Notes under the pieces: generated by a model | The model's database searches: none | The model's input: the letters and a program-made list of their open reading frames with translations, nothing else | Told to the model about the DNA's origin: nothing | NCBI GenBank assembly: GCA_019240215.1 | Contig: JAFAYQ010000063.1 | Span: 172,155-236,154, forward strand | Reading direction: 5' to 3' | Origin: Actinomycetota bacterium | Lineage (GTDB): Bacteria > Actinomycetota > Actinomycetes > Streptosporangiales > Streptosporangiaceae | Length of the DNA: 64,000 nucleotides | In this document: in pieces, positions 33,531-42,217 of the stretch | Numbering within the stretch: the stretch's first letter is position 1 | Layout: every line of letters starts with the position of its first letter | Made by a program: the position numbers and the translations under genes

Positions 33531-33956
33531 GTGGGGACTCCATACACGCCTTATCCGCAGGGCACGGGCTCGCCGTACGGCGAGCCGGAGCCGCAGCGCG
33601 ACTACCTGCACGGCGGTCCGGTCGGCTTCGGGGAGGCGATCACCGAAGGTTTCCGGAACATCGTCAACTTCAGCGGGCGCGCCTCGCGCTCCGCGTTCTG
33701 GTGGTTTGCCCTCGGCGCCATCATCATCGACATCGTCGTCGCCATCGTCGCGCGCGCGGCGCACGTCACCGTGCTCCAGTACATCGTTGAGATCATCGTC
33801 GCCCTCGTGAGCCTCAGCCTGGCCATCCGGCGGCTGCACGACACCAACCGGAGCGGCTGGTGGTGGCTCATCGGCCTCATCCCGATCATCGGGGGCATCA
33901 TCCTGCTGGTGTTCTACTGCCTGCCCGGCACCCCCGGGCCGAACAAGCACGGCTGA
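33531..33956 (+). CDS. DUF805-family membrane protein
   Basis: A 141-residue protein. A Pro/Tyr/Gly-rich cytoplasmic N terminus (~35 residues) precedes the DUF805 core: GFGEAITEGFRNIVNFSGRA, RSAFWWFALGAIIIDIVVAI, LSLAIRRLHDTNRSGWWWL and LIPIIGGIILLVFYCLPGTP. The RRLHDxxRSGWW motif is diagnostic. Three membrane segments are expected. GTG at 33531 is fixed by GGAGG five bases upstream; the frame further upstream is non-coding. A hairpin terminator follows. Function of the family is unknown. Confidence 0.92.
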   Translation: MGTPYTPYPQGTGSPYGEPEPQRDYLHGGPVGFGEAITEGFRNIVNFSGRASRSAFWWFALGAIIIDIVVAIVARAAHVTVLQYIVEIIVALVSLSLAIRRLHDTNRSGWWWLIGLIPIIGGIILLVFYCLPGTPGPNKHG

Positions 33957-33969
33957 CTCAGCTCGCTGG

Positions 33970-34019
33970 CACCGCGCCTCCGCCAGGGCCTCGACGCTCT
34001 GGCGGGAGCGCGGTGTTTT
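33970..34019 (+). terminator. Terminator after the DUF805 gene
   Basis: CACCGCGCCTCCGCCA pairs with TGGCGGGAGCGCGGTG in a ~16-bp stem with one irregular position, followed by TTTT. Confidence 0.8.
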
Positions 34020-34128
34020 GCTGTGCGGCATGACCTGGCCGCCCGAAATCATGCCGGCCAACCAGTCTGACAGTTGACAGTTAACAATTTAAAAGGCGAA
34101 AATCGGCGGCAGCGATCAAGGAGGACCC

Positions 34129-36282
34129 GTGCCGCCGGATTCAGTGCAGGTCAGCGACAGCGCCAACGAGCTGGTCCTCGTCAGCCCGCACTGGCGACTG
34201 CGGGTCGACGCCGGTGCGCAGCTCGATCCGTACGAGCTCGTGCATCTGCCGTCCGGCCGCGTGGTCGCCGACGAGAGCTACTGCTACCAGCTGACGGTGA
34301 CCGGGGCCGGTCGCTCGGGCTTCCACGGCGGCCCGCTCGGCTGCCGCCGGGTCCGGCCGCTGGACTGGGCGGTCGAGCACCACGAGGATTCCGGGGCCAC
34401 GCTGTCGCTGCTCGGCCAGCTGGACTTCGGCGCCCGCGGGCCGACCGGCCTCCGCCTCGAGCACCGGATCACGCTGGCCGCGTCGGGGGTGGTCGTCGAG
34501 CAGATCTCGCTGCTGAACCACGCCGGCCAGGATCGTCTGGAGCTGTCCGGCGTCCGGTTCGGTTTCCGCAAGACGCTGTTCGACCGCGGCCGGTCGGCCT
34601 GGCGCCCGGGCTGTGACCGGGCCGAGCTGATCCCCGTCCCGCTGCGCCGCTACCGGGCCCAGGACGTCGACCACCGGCTGGCCGGCTACCGCGCCCGCGA
34701 TCTCTACCCGTCCGAGTGGCCCGGACGGGACAGCCTCCCGGGCCGGGGCGCCGAGGCCTGGCTGTGGGCCGAGGACGACGGCGGCTTCCTGGTGGCCAAG
34801 TACAACCAGGAGCACGCCGAGTTCGGCCTGGCCGACGGCGAGCACGTGACCGCCCGCCGCCCGGCCGGGGCCGCGGCCGCCCTCCAGCTCGACCAGCTCC
34901 ACAGCGACCGCAACCTGTGCCTGCGGCACGGCGGGGCCGGCCAGCGCGACGGCTTCCCCGAGCATGCCGGGGAGCTCGGCCCCGGCCAGCGGCTCCGCTT
35001 CGGTACGTCGACGATCGCGGTCTACGACGGAGACTGGCAGGCCGGTTACGCCCGCTACAAGGACCTGCTGCGGGACAAGGGCCACGTCATCCCGGCCGGC
35101 TACGACCCGCAGGTCCACTGGAACGAGCTCTACCGGCTGGGCTGGCGCTGCGGCTCCAACGCGCCGCTGCCGGAGCTGCCCGAGTTGTTCGCGGAGGCCG
35201 CCCGGGCGCAGGCGGCGGGCGCCCGGACGTTCTACTTCGACCCGGGCTGGGACCTGTTCGAGGGCAGCTCGGTGTGGGACCGCGAGCGGCTGGGGCCGGT
35301 CGAGGAGTTCATCGGCCGCCTGCGCGATGAGTACGGGCTGGCGCTGGCGCTGCACCTCATGATCCACACCAAGTCGGCCGCGGAGGACCCGGCGATCTAC
35401 CGGCGCCGCCCCGACGGCGAGATCGATCTGTGGACCGACTCGACGCCGTACCGTGGCGGTTTCGTCTGCCCGGCCGCCCCGGCCTGGCAGCGGCAGAAGA
35501 CCGAGCGGCTGCTCGCGCTGGCCCAGGCCGGCACCTCGTTCTTCATGTTCGACTTCGTGACCTACCGGCCGTGCTGGTCGGCCGGGCACGGCCACACCGT
35601 CCCGCTCACCCGGGAAGAGCACGCCGAAGGGATCATGACCGTCGTCCGGGCGGTGAAGACGCGGTTCCCCGGCCTCACCATCGAGGCGCACGACCGCATC
35701 GGCGGCGGCCTGCCGCTGTACTACCAGCACGGACCGGCCAGCGCCCACGACGAGCTGTGGGGCTTCGAGTACATGTGGGACCCCTACACCGACCTGCTGA
35801 GCGGCCGGGCGCTGTCCCTGTACGAGTACAACCTGGCCTACGACATCCCGCTCTACCTCCACATCAACAGCGGCCACGACAGCCCGGCGATGCTCGCGTT
35901 CTGGTGGTACGCGTCCTGCTGCCGCCACCTCGGCATCGGCGGCCTGGCCGAGGACGACGAGCAGTGGCCCCGGCTGGTCGCGGCGATGCGGCGGTACCGG
36001 GCCCTGCAGCCCTGGTTCGCCCGCGGCCGCTTCGTCGGCCTCGACCCGGTCACCCACCTGCACGTCCTCGACGCCGACGGCGGGGCGGTGCTGACCGCCT
36101 TCAACCTGACCGCCTCCGACGTCCGCCGCTCGGTCCGTCTGAACGTGGCCGAGCTTGGCGTTCGGGGGGCACCCGAGGTCCTCGGGGCGCCCGCGCGCGT
36201 GGTGGACGGGGCGCTGACCGTTGACCTGGAACTGCCGCCGCTCAGCCCGCTGGTCGTCGAGATCAACACCGCTCAGCCCTAA
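34129..36282 (+). CDS. Glycoside hydrolase, GH36-like (clan GH-D)
   Basis: A 717-residue cytoplasmic glycosidase. An N-terminal beta-sandwich (~1-300) is followed by a (beta/alpha)8 barrel that begins VHWNELYRLGWRCGS. Candidate catalytic carboxylates are the Asp in SFFMFDFVTYRPCW (nucleophile position of clan D) and an acid in LTIEAHDRIGGGLPL. GARTFYFDPGWDLFEG is the usual substrate-loop strand. A C-terminal beta domain ends SPLVVEINTAQP. The consensus KWDxN of alpha-galactosidases is changed, so substrate specificity is uncertain. AGGAGG lies four bases before the GTG. TTGACA at 34074-34079 in an AT-rich patch may be its -35. The downstream RNA ligase-like gene starts ten bases later but seems to have its own promoter. 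Confidence 0.8.
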   Translation: MPPDSVQVSDSANELVLVSPHWRLRVDAGAQLDPYELVHLPSGRVVADESYCYQLTVTGAGRSGFHGGPLGCRRVRPLDWAVEHHEDSGATLSLLGQLDFGARGPTGLRLEHRITLAASGVVVEQISLLNHAGQDRLELSGVRFGFRKTLFDRGRSAWRPGCDRAELIPVPLRRYRAQDVDHRLAGYRARDLYPSEWPGRDSLPGRGAEAWLWAEDDGGFLVAKYNQEHAEFGLADGEHVTARRPAGAAAALQLDQLHSDRNLCLRHGGAGQRDGFPEHAGELGPGQRLRFGTSTIAVYDGDWQAGYARYKDLLRDKGHVIPAGYDPQVHWNELYRLGWRCGSNAPLPELPELFAEAARAQAAGARTFYFDPGWDLFEGSSVWDRERLGPVEEFIGRLRDEYGLALALHLMIHTKSAAEDPAIYRRRPDGEIDLWTDSTPYRGGFVCPAAPAWQRQKTERLLALAQAGTSFFMFDFVTYRPCWSAGHGHTVPLTREEHAEGIMTVVRAVKTRFPGLTIEAHDRIGGGLPLYYQHGPASAHDELWGFEYMWDPYTDLLSGRALSLYEYNLAYDIPLYLHINSGHDSPAMLAFWWYASCCRHLGIGGLAEDDEQWPRLVAAMRRYRALQPWFARGRFVGLDPVTHLHVLDADGGAVLTAFNLTASDVRRSVRLNVAELGVRGAPEVLGAPARVVDGALTVDLELPPLSPLVVEINTAQP

Positions 36283-36285
36283 CGT
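36280..36285 (+). promoter_or_regulatory. Putative -10 element, leaderless 2H gene
   Basis: TAACGT overlaps the glycosidase stop and ends seven bases before the GTG at 36293. No Shine-Dalgarno sequence fits that start. Confidence 0.35.
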
Positions 36286-36292
36286 AGGGATC

Positions 36293-36799
36293 GTGAGGAC
36301 GGTCGAGCTGTTGCCCGACGACGAACTGGACCGGGCGATCCGGGCGGCCTGGGGCCGGCTGGATGCGGCGGGGTTCTCCTCGCTGGCCCAGCACCGCCAC
36401 CCGACCAACCGCCCGCACCTGACCCTGGCCAGCGCGGAGCTGCTCTCGCCAGCCGCGGCGGCCGGGATCGCCGAAGCACTGCGAGTGCTGCCGATCGCGG
36501 TCCGGCTGGATGGGCTGCACTTCTTCGGCGGCCGGGCGGGCGTCCTGGCCTGGGCCGTCGATGGTGGCGACGTCCTGCGGGAACTGCAGGCCGGGATCTG
36601 GCTGGCCCTCGACGGCGCGGACCGTAACCCGCAGCTCGACCCGGGTGAGTGGGCGCCGCACATCACCCTGGCCCGGCGGGTCCAGCCCGACCAGCTGGAG
36701 GTGGCCGCCCAGGCGGTCGGGGTGGACGTGGCCGCCGGGCGGCTCAGCGCGGCCCGCAGCTACGACAGCCTGACCCGGACGGTGACCCCGCTGCAATGA
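36293..36799 (+). CDS. 2'-5' RNA ligase / cyclic phosphodiesterase-like (2H family)
   Basis: A 168-residue 2H phosphoesterase. Both HxT motifs are present: RPHLTLASAE at ~43 and APHITLARRV at ~122. These two His-x-Thr pairs form the active site that opens 2',3'-cyclic or other cyclic phosphates. Length is normal. The GTG start lacks an SD sequence and probably uses leaderless initiation. It lies ten bases after the glycosidase gene. Its physiological substrate (RNA ends or a cyclic nucleotide) is unknown. Confidence 0.85.
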   Translation: MRTVELLPDDELDRAIRAAWGRLDAAGFSSLAQHRHPTNRPHLTLASAELLSPAAAAGIAEALRVLPIAVRLDGLHFFGGRAGVLAWAVDGGDVLRELQAGIWLALDGADRNPQLDPGEWAPHITLARRVQPDQLEVAAQAVGVDVAAGRLSAARSYDSLTRTVTPLQ

Positions 36800-36806
36800 G
36801 CGACGC

Positions 36807-36949
36807 TCACTCGCTAATTCCCCACGTTTCACCCAGGTCTTCGCGAGTGAAGACGCGGCCCTGACCGGAGTCCGCCTGGATGCGCTTGAGCGCCTCGCGG
36901 TCCCCAGCCTCACGCCGCAAGCGCCGATTCTCAGCCCGCCGGGCGAGTA
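36807..36949 (-). other. Possible short frame downstream of the 212-residue gene
   Basis: An open stretch in a different frame reads LARRAENRRLRREAGDRE followed by ALKRIQADSGQGRVF and TREDLGETWGISE. The last part resembles the tails of small antitoxin-like proteins. The best in-frame start is TTG at 36920, giving only 37 residues with no SD. It may be a tiny gene or the displaced C terminus of the upstream gene after a frameshift. Confidence 0.25.
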
Positions 36950-37588
36950 TCAGGTCCTCGATAAGGGGCCGTGGTGGACGGCGGCCAGTAGGGCAGCGTA
37001 GGAACGGACCAGGGCCTGGTGCTCGAGCGGCAGCAACTCGCTGTCCGGCCGCCGCCCCTGCCGGACCCACTCGTCGGACAGGTCCATGGCCCGGGCCCGG
37101 TGGAGCGCCGCCGGGCGGAGGTCGCTCTCGGGCTCTCCGTAGAGGTAGCAGTAGAGGCGGGTCAGCGACTGGACCAGTTCCTCGGCAGGCTCCGCGTCGA
37201 TCCCGGCCGCCCGATCGCGGTGCTGGCCCTCGCGGTGCACGCGCCACCAGCCGACCTCGAGTTCGGCCGCCTTGGCCGGGTTGGCGGGCTCGCCGTAGGT
37301 GAGGCGGACCAGCGCGTAGAACCGCCGCATGCAGGCCCGGGCCCGCTCGGCGTCGTGGTCGGGATAGGGCGCCCACAGCTGGTTGGCCCGGAGCACCAGC
37401 CAGGCGCCGGGCAACGTCCGGGTCCAGTCCAGGCCGAAGCCCGTCCGGACCAGGCCGACCGACGCGATCAGCACCTGTGACCAGCGTCGCTGGTAGTAGC
37501 CGACCCAGGCCCGGTATTCGAGGTCGGCGAGGCGCACCGGATCGAAGGTCCGCAGCCGGGACGGCGTTCCCGCGCCCGTCCTGCCCAT
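36950..37588 (-). CDS. Conserved hypothetical protein
   Basis: A 212-residue soluble protein, rich in Trp, Tyr and Arg, largely helical. Recognisable blocks are RLADLEYRAWVGYYQRRW, ACMRRFYALVRLTYGEP, WWRVHREGQHRD and SLTRLYCYLYGEPESDLRPA. No known motif is seen; such proteins are common and uncharacterised in actinomycetes. The ATG start is 37 bp from the divergent histidine phosphatase gene, so the two share a regulatory region and may be functionally linked. Confidence 0.78.
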   Translation of the reverse strand: MGRTGAGTPSRLRTFDPVRLADLEYRAWVGYYQRRWSQVLIASVGLVRTGFGLDWTRTLPGAWLVLRANQLWAPYPDHDAERARACMRRFYALVRLTYGEPANPAKAAELEVGWWRVHREGQHRDRAAGIDAEPAEELVQSLTRLYCYLYGEPESDLRPAALHRARAMDLSDEWVRQGRRPDSELLPLEHQALVRSYAALLAAVHHGPLSRT

Positions 37589-37613
37589 GGCGCCCCCCTG
37601 CGCAGGAATCGTC

Positions 37614-37619
37614 TACGTT
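37614..37619 (+). promoter_or_regulatory. Putative -10 element, leaderless histidine phosphatase gene
   Basis: TACGTT ends six bases before the ATG at 37626, which lacks a Shine-Dalgarno sequence. Confidence 0.35.
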
Positions 37620-37625
37620 GGCGAC

Positions 37626-38228
37626 ATGACTGGGCCGCCCGAAGTCGTCTACATCATCCGGCACGCGGAGAAGCCGCTCAAGCCGCCGTCGTCCGGGGTC
37701 GACTACGAGGGCAGCAAGAACGAGCATTCGCTGCTGCCGCGCGGGTGGCAGCGCTCGGGGGCGCTGGCGGCCCTGTTCCATCCCGACGCCGGTCCGCTCC
37801 GAGACGACCTGCGGACACCGACGGTGCTGGTCGCGCCCTCCTGGGGTCATCCGCACAAGACCGCCGCGCACCGGTCGTACCAGACCATTCAGGGCCTCAG
37901 CGAGCGACTCAACCTGCCGATCACCTCGCCGTTCGCGCAGGGGGAGGAACAGCAGCTGGCCGCCAGCCTGGTGCGCGACCACTCCGGCGTGGTGCTCATC
38001 TGCTGGGAGCACAAGCACATCCCGGTCCTCGCCGGCGCGCTGCCGCTGGCCGGCGACGCCGCCGCCGTCCCGGGCAAGTGGCCCAGTGACCGCTACGACG
38101 TCATCTGGTCGTTCACCCTGGCCCCGGAGCCGGGGCCGCCCCGGTACACCTTCAGCCAGATTCCCCAGCAACTGCTGTCCGGAGACTCCGAAACCGTGAT
38201 CGCCGCGGAAGTCCGCAGCGAACGGTAG
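37626..38228 (+). CDS. Histidine phosphatase-like protein
   Basis: A 200-residue protein with the RHAE variant of the RHG motif at the N terminus (VVYIIRHAEKPLKP). SYQTIQGLSERLNLP matches the middle of the fold, and VVLICWEHKHIPVLAG supplies the second catalytic-region His. YDVIWSF closes the sheet. The RHAE form is common in broad-specificity phosphatases and SixA-like proteins. It is divergent from an unknown 212-residue gene. The substrate is not deducible. Confidence 0.78.
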   Translation: MTGPPEVVYIIRHAEKPLKPPSSGVDYEGSKNEHSLLPRGWQRSGALAALFHPDAGPLRDDLRTPTVLVAPSWGHPHKTAAHRSYQTIQGLSERLNLPITSPFAQGEEQQLAASLVRDHSGVVLICWEHKHIPVLAGALPLAGDAAAVPGKWPSDRYDVIWSFTLAPEPGPPRYTFSQIPQQLLSGDSETVIAAEVRSER

Positions 38229-38249
38229 ACCCAGCTGTCGTCAGCGTTT

Positions 38250-38275
38250 ATATTTCGACACAGATGTTGAAATAT
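38250..38275. promoter_or_regulatory. 26-bp dyad upstream of an alpha/beta hydrolase
   Basis: ATATTTCGACA and TGTTGAAATAT pair at 10 of 11 positions around CAGA. The element ends 12 bp before the ATG at 38288, where a repressor would block initiation. No adjacent regulator is encoded. Confidence 0.5.
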
Positions 38276-38287
38276 GGAAGGACGGCG

Positions 38288-39205
38288 ATGATGACGCCCA
38301 CCCACGACGCCCCGGCCAGCCCGACGACGGTCGACGCCGGCCCCCTGACGCTCTCCGCCCGTATCCGCCAGCCCGGCTCGGCGCCGCGCGGCGTCATCGT
38401 CGCCCTGCACGGCGGGACCTACGACGCCAGCTACTACGACACCGGCGCGGACAGCCTGCTCGACCTCGGCCCGGCCCTGGGCTGGCTGGTCGTCGCCGTG
38501 GACCGGCCCGGTTACGGCGCCACCCACGGGGCTGACCCGAAGCTGCTCACGTTCGACGCCCAGACCGAGATCCTGTCCGAGGCCGTTCGCCGGGTGTGGA
38601 CCGACCTCGGCCAGCGGGCCGGCCTGGTCCTGATCGGGCACTCCGTCGGCGGCATGCTGGCCCTGTGCGTGGCCGCCGCCCAGTCCGCCAGCCGGTCCGC
38701 GGTGCCACTGCGCGGGGTGGAGGTCAGCGGCCTGGGCGAGCTCTGGCAACCCGGCCTACGGGAGATGTGGGGCTCGCTGATCGGTGACGCGCCCGAGGTG
38801 ACGGTGCCGCCGGACGCGCACAACCAGGTCATGTACGGGCCCGCGGGCACCTTCGACCCGGCCGGCCAGGCCACGTTCACCGCCTGGCAGCGCCCGATGC
38901 CGATGCCCGAGCTGATCGACGTCGTCGACTGGTCCGGCCGCCTGCCCGCGGTCGCCGCCGCGGTCGATGTCCCGGTCCGCGCCACCCTGGCCGAGCACGA
39001 CAATATCTGGCGGTCCGATGAGGCCGCCCGGGCCGCGCTGGCCGGGCACTTCACCGGGGACGCCCCGGCCCGGGTCGAGCCGTTCCCCGGCGCCGGCCAC
39101 TCCATCGAACTGCACCGGAACGCGCGCGCCTACGTCCTGCGGCAGCTGGCCTTCGCCGAGGAATGCCTTGCGGCTAGCGATCCCGCTCGGCCGCCAGCTG
39201 GCTGA
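38288..39205 (+). CDS. Alpha/beta hydrolase
   Basis: A 305-residue hydrolase. The oxyanion region is VIVALHGGTYDASYYD, the nucleophile elbow is VLIGHSVGGMLAL, the acid is probably in TLAEHDNIW, and the His in GAGHSIELHRN. GAAGGA five to six bases upstream supports ATG at 38288 rather than the earlier ATG at 38264, which falls inside the dyad. It overlaps the convergent RraA-like gene by 32 bp. No signal peptide is seen. The substrate is unknown; an ester or lactone is typical. Confidence 0.85.
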   Translation: MMTPTHDAPASPTTVDAGPLTLSARIRQPGSAPRGVIVALHGGTYDASYYDTGADSLLDLGPALGWLVVAVDRPGYGATHGADPKLLTFDAQTEILSEAVRRVWTDLGQRAGLVLIGHSVGGMLALCVAAAQSASRSAVPLRGVEVSGLGELWQPGLREMWGSLIGDAPEVTVPPDAHNQVMYGPAGTFDPAGQATFTAWQRPMPMPELIDVVDWSGRLPAVAAAVDVPVRATLAEHDNIWRSDEAARAALAGHFTGDAPARVEPFPGAGHSIELHRNARAYVLRQLAFAEECLAASDPARPPAG

Positions 39206-39869
39206 TCAGGTCGTCGATACCGGCCGCGGCCGGGAAGCGCTGGCCGTCGGCGATCGCCTGGCGCCAGCCCGCCTCCCGGTCGGCGACCGCCCGGGTCAGA
39301 GTCAGCACCAGCTCGAGCTGCTCGCGGGGGACGACGACGAGGCCGCTGGCGTCGCCCCGGATCACGTCGCCGGGCCGGACGGTCACCCCGCCGCACTGGA
39401 CGGCGACGTTGATCGCCCCCGGTCCCTGGAACGACCCGGTGGCCGGGTGGGCGCCCGCCGCGAACGTCGGCAGCCCGACCGCGTCCAGACCGTCGAGGTC
39501 GCGGACGGCCCCGTCGACCACCATCCCGTCGCCCCCGCGGCCGGTCAGGGCCTGACCGGCGATGTCACCGATCAGGGCGGCGTCCAGGCGGCCGCCGCCG
39601 TCGACGACCAGCACGTCGCCCGGTGCGGCCAGGTCGGTCGCCTTGAGCACGTAAAGGATGTCACCCGGCTTGGTCCACACGGTCACGGCCGGGCCGCACA
39701 GCTGGGGGCCGCCCGCCAGGTGCCGCAGCGGCGGGGCCATGATCGCGACCGGTCCGCCGCAGTCGGCGATCTGGGTGGTGTCGAACTCCCGCAGCGCCGC
39801 CACCAGCGACTGCTCCGGGCGGTCGGTGAGCTGGTTGATCGTCCACTGCTCGGGATGGGACTTGCTCAC
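39174..39869 (-). CDS. RraA-family protein (HMG aldolase/oxaloacetate decarboxylase-like)
   Basis: A 231-residue RraA-fold protein. LREFDTTQIADCGGPVAIM is the N-terminal signature, GDVLVVDGGGRLDAALIGDI contains the conserved Gly-rich strand, and GMVVDGAVRDLDGLDAVG carries the R-D metal-binding pair; the following GLPTFAAG is typical. RINVAVQCGG-type and RGDASGLVVVPREQLELVL segments complete the fold. GTG at 39869 is chosen for GAGGAG six bases upstream. Enzymes with this fold cleave 4-hydroxy-4-methyl-2-oxoglutarate or decarboxylate oxaloacetate. Divergence from a keto-acid cleavage gene 28 bp away fits a small aldol/retro-Claisen unit. Confidence 0.85.
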   Translation of the reverse strand: MSKSHPEQWTINQLTDRPEQSLVAALREFDTTQIADCGGPVAIMAPPLRHLAGGPQLCGPAVTVWTKPGDILYVLKATDLAAPGDVLVVDGGGRLDAALIGDIAGQALTGRGGDGMVVDGAVRDLDGLDAVGLPTFAAGAHPATGSFQGPGAINVAVQCGGVTVRPGDVIRGDASGLVVVPREQLELVLTLTRAVADREAGWRQAIADGQRFPAAAGIDDLISQLAAERDR

Positions 39870-39897
39870 CTGGGTCTCCTCGGGAATCGTAGCCATC

Positions 39898-40805
39898 GTG
39901 GCCGAACCGGTGATCGTCGAACTGGCGGTGAACGGCGCCACCCCCGTCACCGTAACCGCCACGTGCCCCGCAGCCCGGCCGAGATCGCCGCCGACGCGCT
40001 GGCCGGCATCGAGGCGGGAGCCGCGATCGTGCACAACCACCACGACGAGCCGATGTTCACCGCCGACGGGGTGCACGCGGTCGAGCCGTACCTGGCCGCC
40101 TGGCGGCCGGTGCTGGACCGTCACCCGGACGCGCTGCTGTACCCGACGATGGCGGCCGGGGCCCGGGGCATCCCGGTCGAACGCCGCTGGGCGCACGTGG
40201 AAGAGCTGGCCCGCCGGGGCCTGGGCGGCATGAGCCTGGTCGATCCGGGATCGGTCAACCTCGGCCTGACCAGCGACGGCGCCATCGCCGAGGGGGCCGC
40301 CGCCGGCCCCTACGCCAACCCGCTGGCCGACATCGGCTACATGTTCGCCCGCTCCGGCGAGCTGGGCGCCGCTCCCAGCATCTCCATCTTCGAGCCGGGG
40401 TTCCTGCGCACCACGCTGGCCTGGCAGCGCAGCGGGCGGTTGCCGGCCGGAGCGATGGTCAAGCTCTACTTCGGCGGCGAGCTGGAGTTCGGGCTGCCGC
40501 CCACCGCGACCGGCCTCGATGCCTACCTGGAGCTGCTGGCGCCGTCGGGGCTGCCGTGGTCGGTGGCGGTGCTCGGCGGTGACGTGGTCGAGTGCGGGCT
40601 GGCCGAGCTGGCCATCACCCGCGGCGGGCACGTCCGGGTCGGGCTGGAGGACCACGCCGGGCCAGGCGAGCCGTCCAACCTCGACCTCCTGGGCAACGCG
40701 GTCGCGCTGGTCGAGCGGCTCGGGCGTACTCCCGCCACGATCGGGCAGGCCCGGGCGATCCTCGGCGTCCCGGTCAGCCCTCCGGTCAGCCCGCCGCCCG
40801 CTTGA
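39898..40805 (+). pseudogene. Frameshifted beta-keto acid cleavage enzyme (BKACE, DUF849)
   Basis: The N terminus (EPVIVELAVNGATPVTVTA) reads in the frame of GTG 39898, while the rest (VPRSPAEIAADALAGIEA, AAIVHNHHDEPMFT, ISIFEPGFLRTTLA, VRVGLEDHAGPG) reads in another frame. Restoring one base near 39960 (GCC-CAC-GTG) fuses the halves into a normal BKACE. The HNHHDE motif carries the zinc-ligand histidines. As written, only a version starting at GTG 39963 could be made, lacking the first strand. The family splits beta-keto acids with acetyl-CoA. A sequencing error would equally explain the break. It overlaps the convergent SCO6745-like gene by 20 bp. Confidence 0.75.
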
Positions 40806-41691
40806 GGATGTCGGCCGGGAAGGCGCCGGCCGCGATGCACCGCTCACCCCAGACGTCCAGCTGATCGCACACGTCGTCCAGTCGGCCGCCGAGCGCGTCG
40901 ACGATCGCCTGCTCGCCGGCGTCGGTGCGATCCTCGATGTCGGCCCGGACGGCCCGGCCGCTGTCGGTCAGGGTCCCGTCCCGCAGCCAGCCACGCGCCT
41001 CCAGCCCGTCCACCGCCGCCTGCATCGCCGCCTCCGGCCAGGCCCGGGTCGACGTGTATGACAGCAGCGGCATGCCGACCCAGCACTCGGTGAGCACGTT
41101 CATCTCGATCGGCCCGAGCCCGGCCGCGTTGGCCACCCCCACGTGGGTGTCGCCGCGATGCTCGCGCACCAGGTCGCAGGCCCACCACAGGCGCTGGACC
41201 GGATCAGCGGGCCGCCCGCGCCCGCGCAGCCCGCTGAACAGCGGCCGCCCGGTACCGTCGGCGCCCTCGGCCGCGTCCGCGAGCAGGTCGGCCAGCTCGG
41301 CCGGGTCGTCCCCGGCCAGCACCGCGGCCAGGCTCTCGGTGGTGGCGGCGTCCCGGGTGGCCACCAGCTGGTCGCGCGCGACCGCCGCCCGGGCGGTCTC
41401 GTACAGGCTGGCGATCAGGTTCGGCTCGAACCAGGCGAACGTCGCCGCCACCACCGGCGCCGACGGCTCACCCAGGCTGGCCGCCCGGCCGCCGACGTAG
41501 CTGGCCAGGAAGTCGAGGCCGAGGCCGGCCAGCCGGTCGATGGTGAGGCGGTTCCAGACCGCGTGCATGGCGATCGGCTCGCAGGCGTCTCGCAGCCGGC
41601 GGGCCGGGCGGCCGGACCGGACCGCCTCCGGCACCGGGGTGCCGTCCGGCCGCGGGGCGTAGAAGGTGGCGACCGCGTCGGCGTAGTCCAC
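40786..41691 (-). CDS. SCO6745-family protein
   Basis: A 301-residue soluble helical protein. Characteristic segments are CEPIAMHAVWNRLTIDRLAG, GLDFLASYVGGRAASLGEP, LVREHRGDTHVGVANAAGL and a MarR-like C-terminal half with LEARGWLRDGTLTDSGRAV. The latter is a winged-helix-like unit, which led to older 'helix-turn-helix' labels for this actinobacterial family; no DNA binding is established. The GTG start lies five bases before (in transcription, after) the monooxygenase gene stop, so the two form an operon. Confidence 0.8.
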   Translation of the reverse strand: MDYADAVATFYAPRPDGTPVPEAVRSGRPARRLRDACEPIAMHAVWNRLTIDRLAGLGLDFLASYVGGRAASLGEPSAPVVAATFAWFEPNLIASLYETARAAVARDQLVATRDAATTESLAAVLAGDDPAELADLLADAAEGADGTGRPLFSGLRGRGRPADPVQRLWWACDLVREHRGDTHVGVANAAGLGPIEMNVLTECWVGMPLLSYTSTRAWPEAAMQAAVDGLEARGWLRDGTLTDSGRAVRADIEDRTDAGEQAIVDALGGRLDDVCDQLDVWGERCIAAGAFPADILKRAAG

Positions 41692-41695
41692 TGGG

Positions 41696-42016
41696 TCAGG
41701 CGATGCGCTGCAGCCGGGTGATGGTCAGGCCGCCCGCGTCGAGCAGGTCGTCCACCTTGGCGGCAAAGTCCCGCAGGTGCGGGGCGTCCAGGTGCGCGTC
41801 GAGGTGCGCCCCCGACTCCCAGTTCTCGTAGAAGAAAAAGGTGCCCGGATCTTCGACGCCCTGGTGCAGGTCATAGTTGACGCACCCCGACTCGGCGGTC
41901 GTCGTGTCGATCAGCGACTCCAGCGCGGCCCGGAGCTCGCCCTCCTTGCCCGGCTTGGCGTGCATGTAGGCGATCACGGTCAGCAGGTCGCGACGATCAT
42001 CGGTCGGCGTGGGCAT
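41696..42016 (-). CDS. Antibiotic-biosynthesis-monooxygenase-fold protein
   Basis: A 106-residue ABM/quinol monooxygenase-like protein: LLTVIAYMHAKPGKEGELRA, SLIDTTTAESGCVNYDLHQG, TFFFYENWESGAHLDAHLDA and HLRDFAAKVDDLL. The Y-E-x-W and HL...H pattern is typical of YgiN-like dimers. GGGAGGGG four bases upstream fixes the ATG at 42016. It is the first gene of a two-gene operon. Possible roles are quinol oxygenation or simple dimeric binding. Confidence 0.88.
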   Translation of the reverse strand: MPTPTDDRRDLLTVIAYMHAKPGKEGELRAALESLIDTTTAESGCVNYDLHQGVEDPGTFFFYENWESGAHLDAHLDAPHLRDFAAKVDDLLDAGGLTITRLQRIA

Positions 42017-42217
42017 GCAGCCCCTCCCAGGTACGCACGGCGCTGTGGCCCATCGACTGTAGGATGCCCCGTACTGGTCTGTAAATGGGCGTAACCAGGC
42101 CGGGCGGTGCCGTGGACGCTCCGGCTGAGGCGGGCGTAGGCGCGCGGGGCGATCAGCGGCATCAGCGCCTGGTTGGGGGTGGCGGCGAACCCGGCTGCAC
42201 CGATCGCGTGCACTCGG

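Noticed and set aside
34141..36666. Long minus-strand open frame opposite the glycosidase
   Set aside because: Its translation is compositionally biased and matches no fold, while the plus strand encodes a complete GH36-like enzyme with a perfect RBS.
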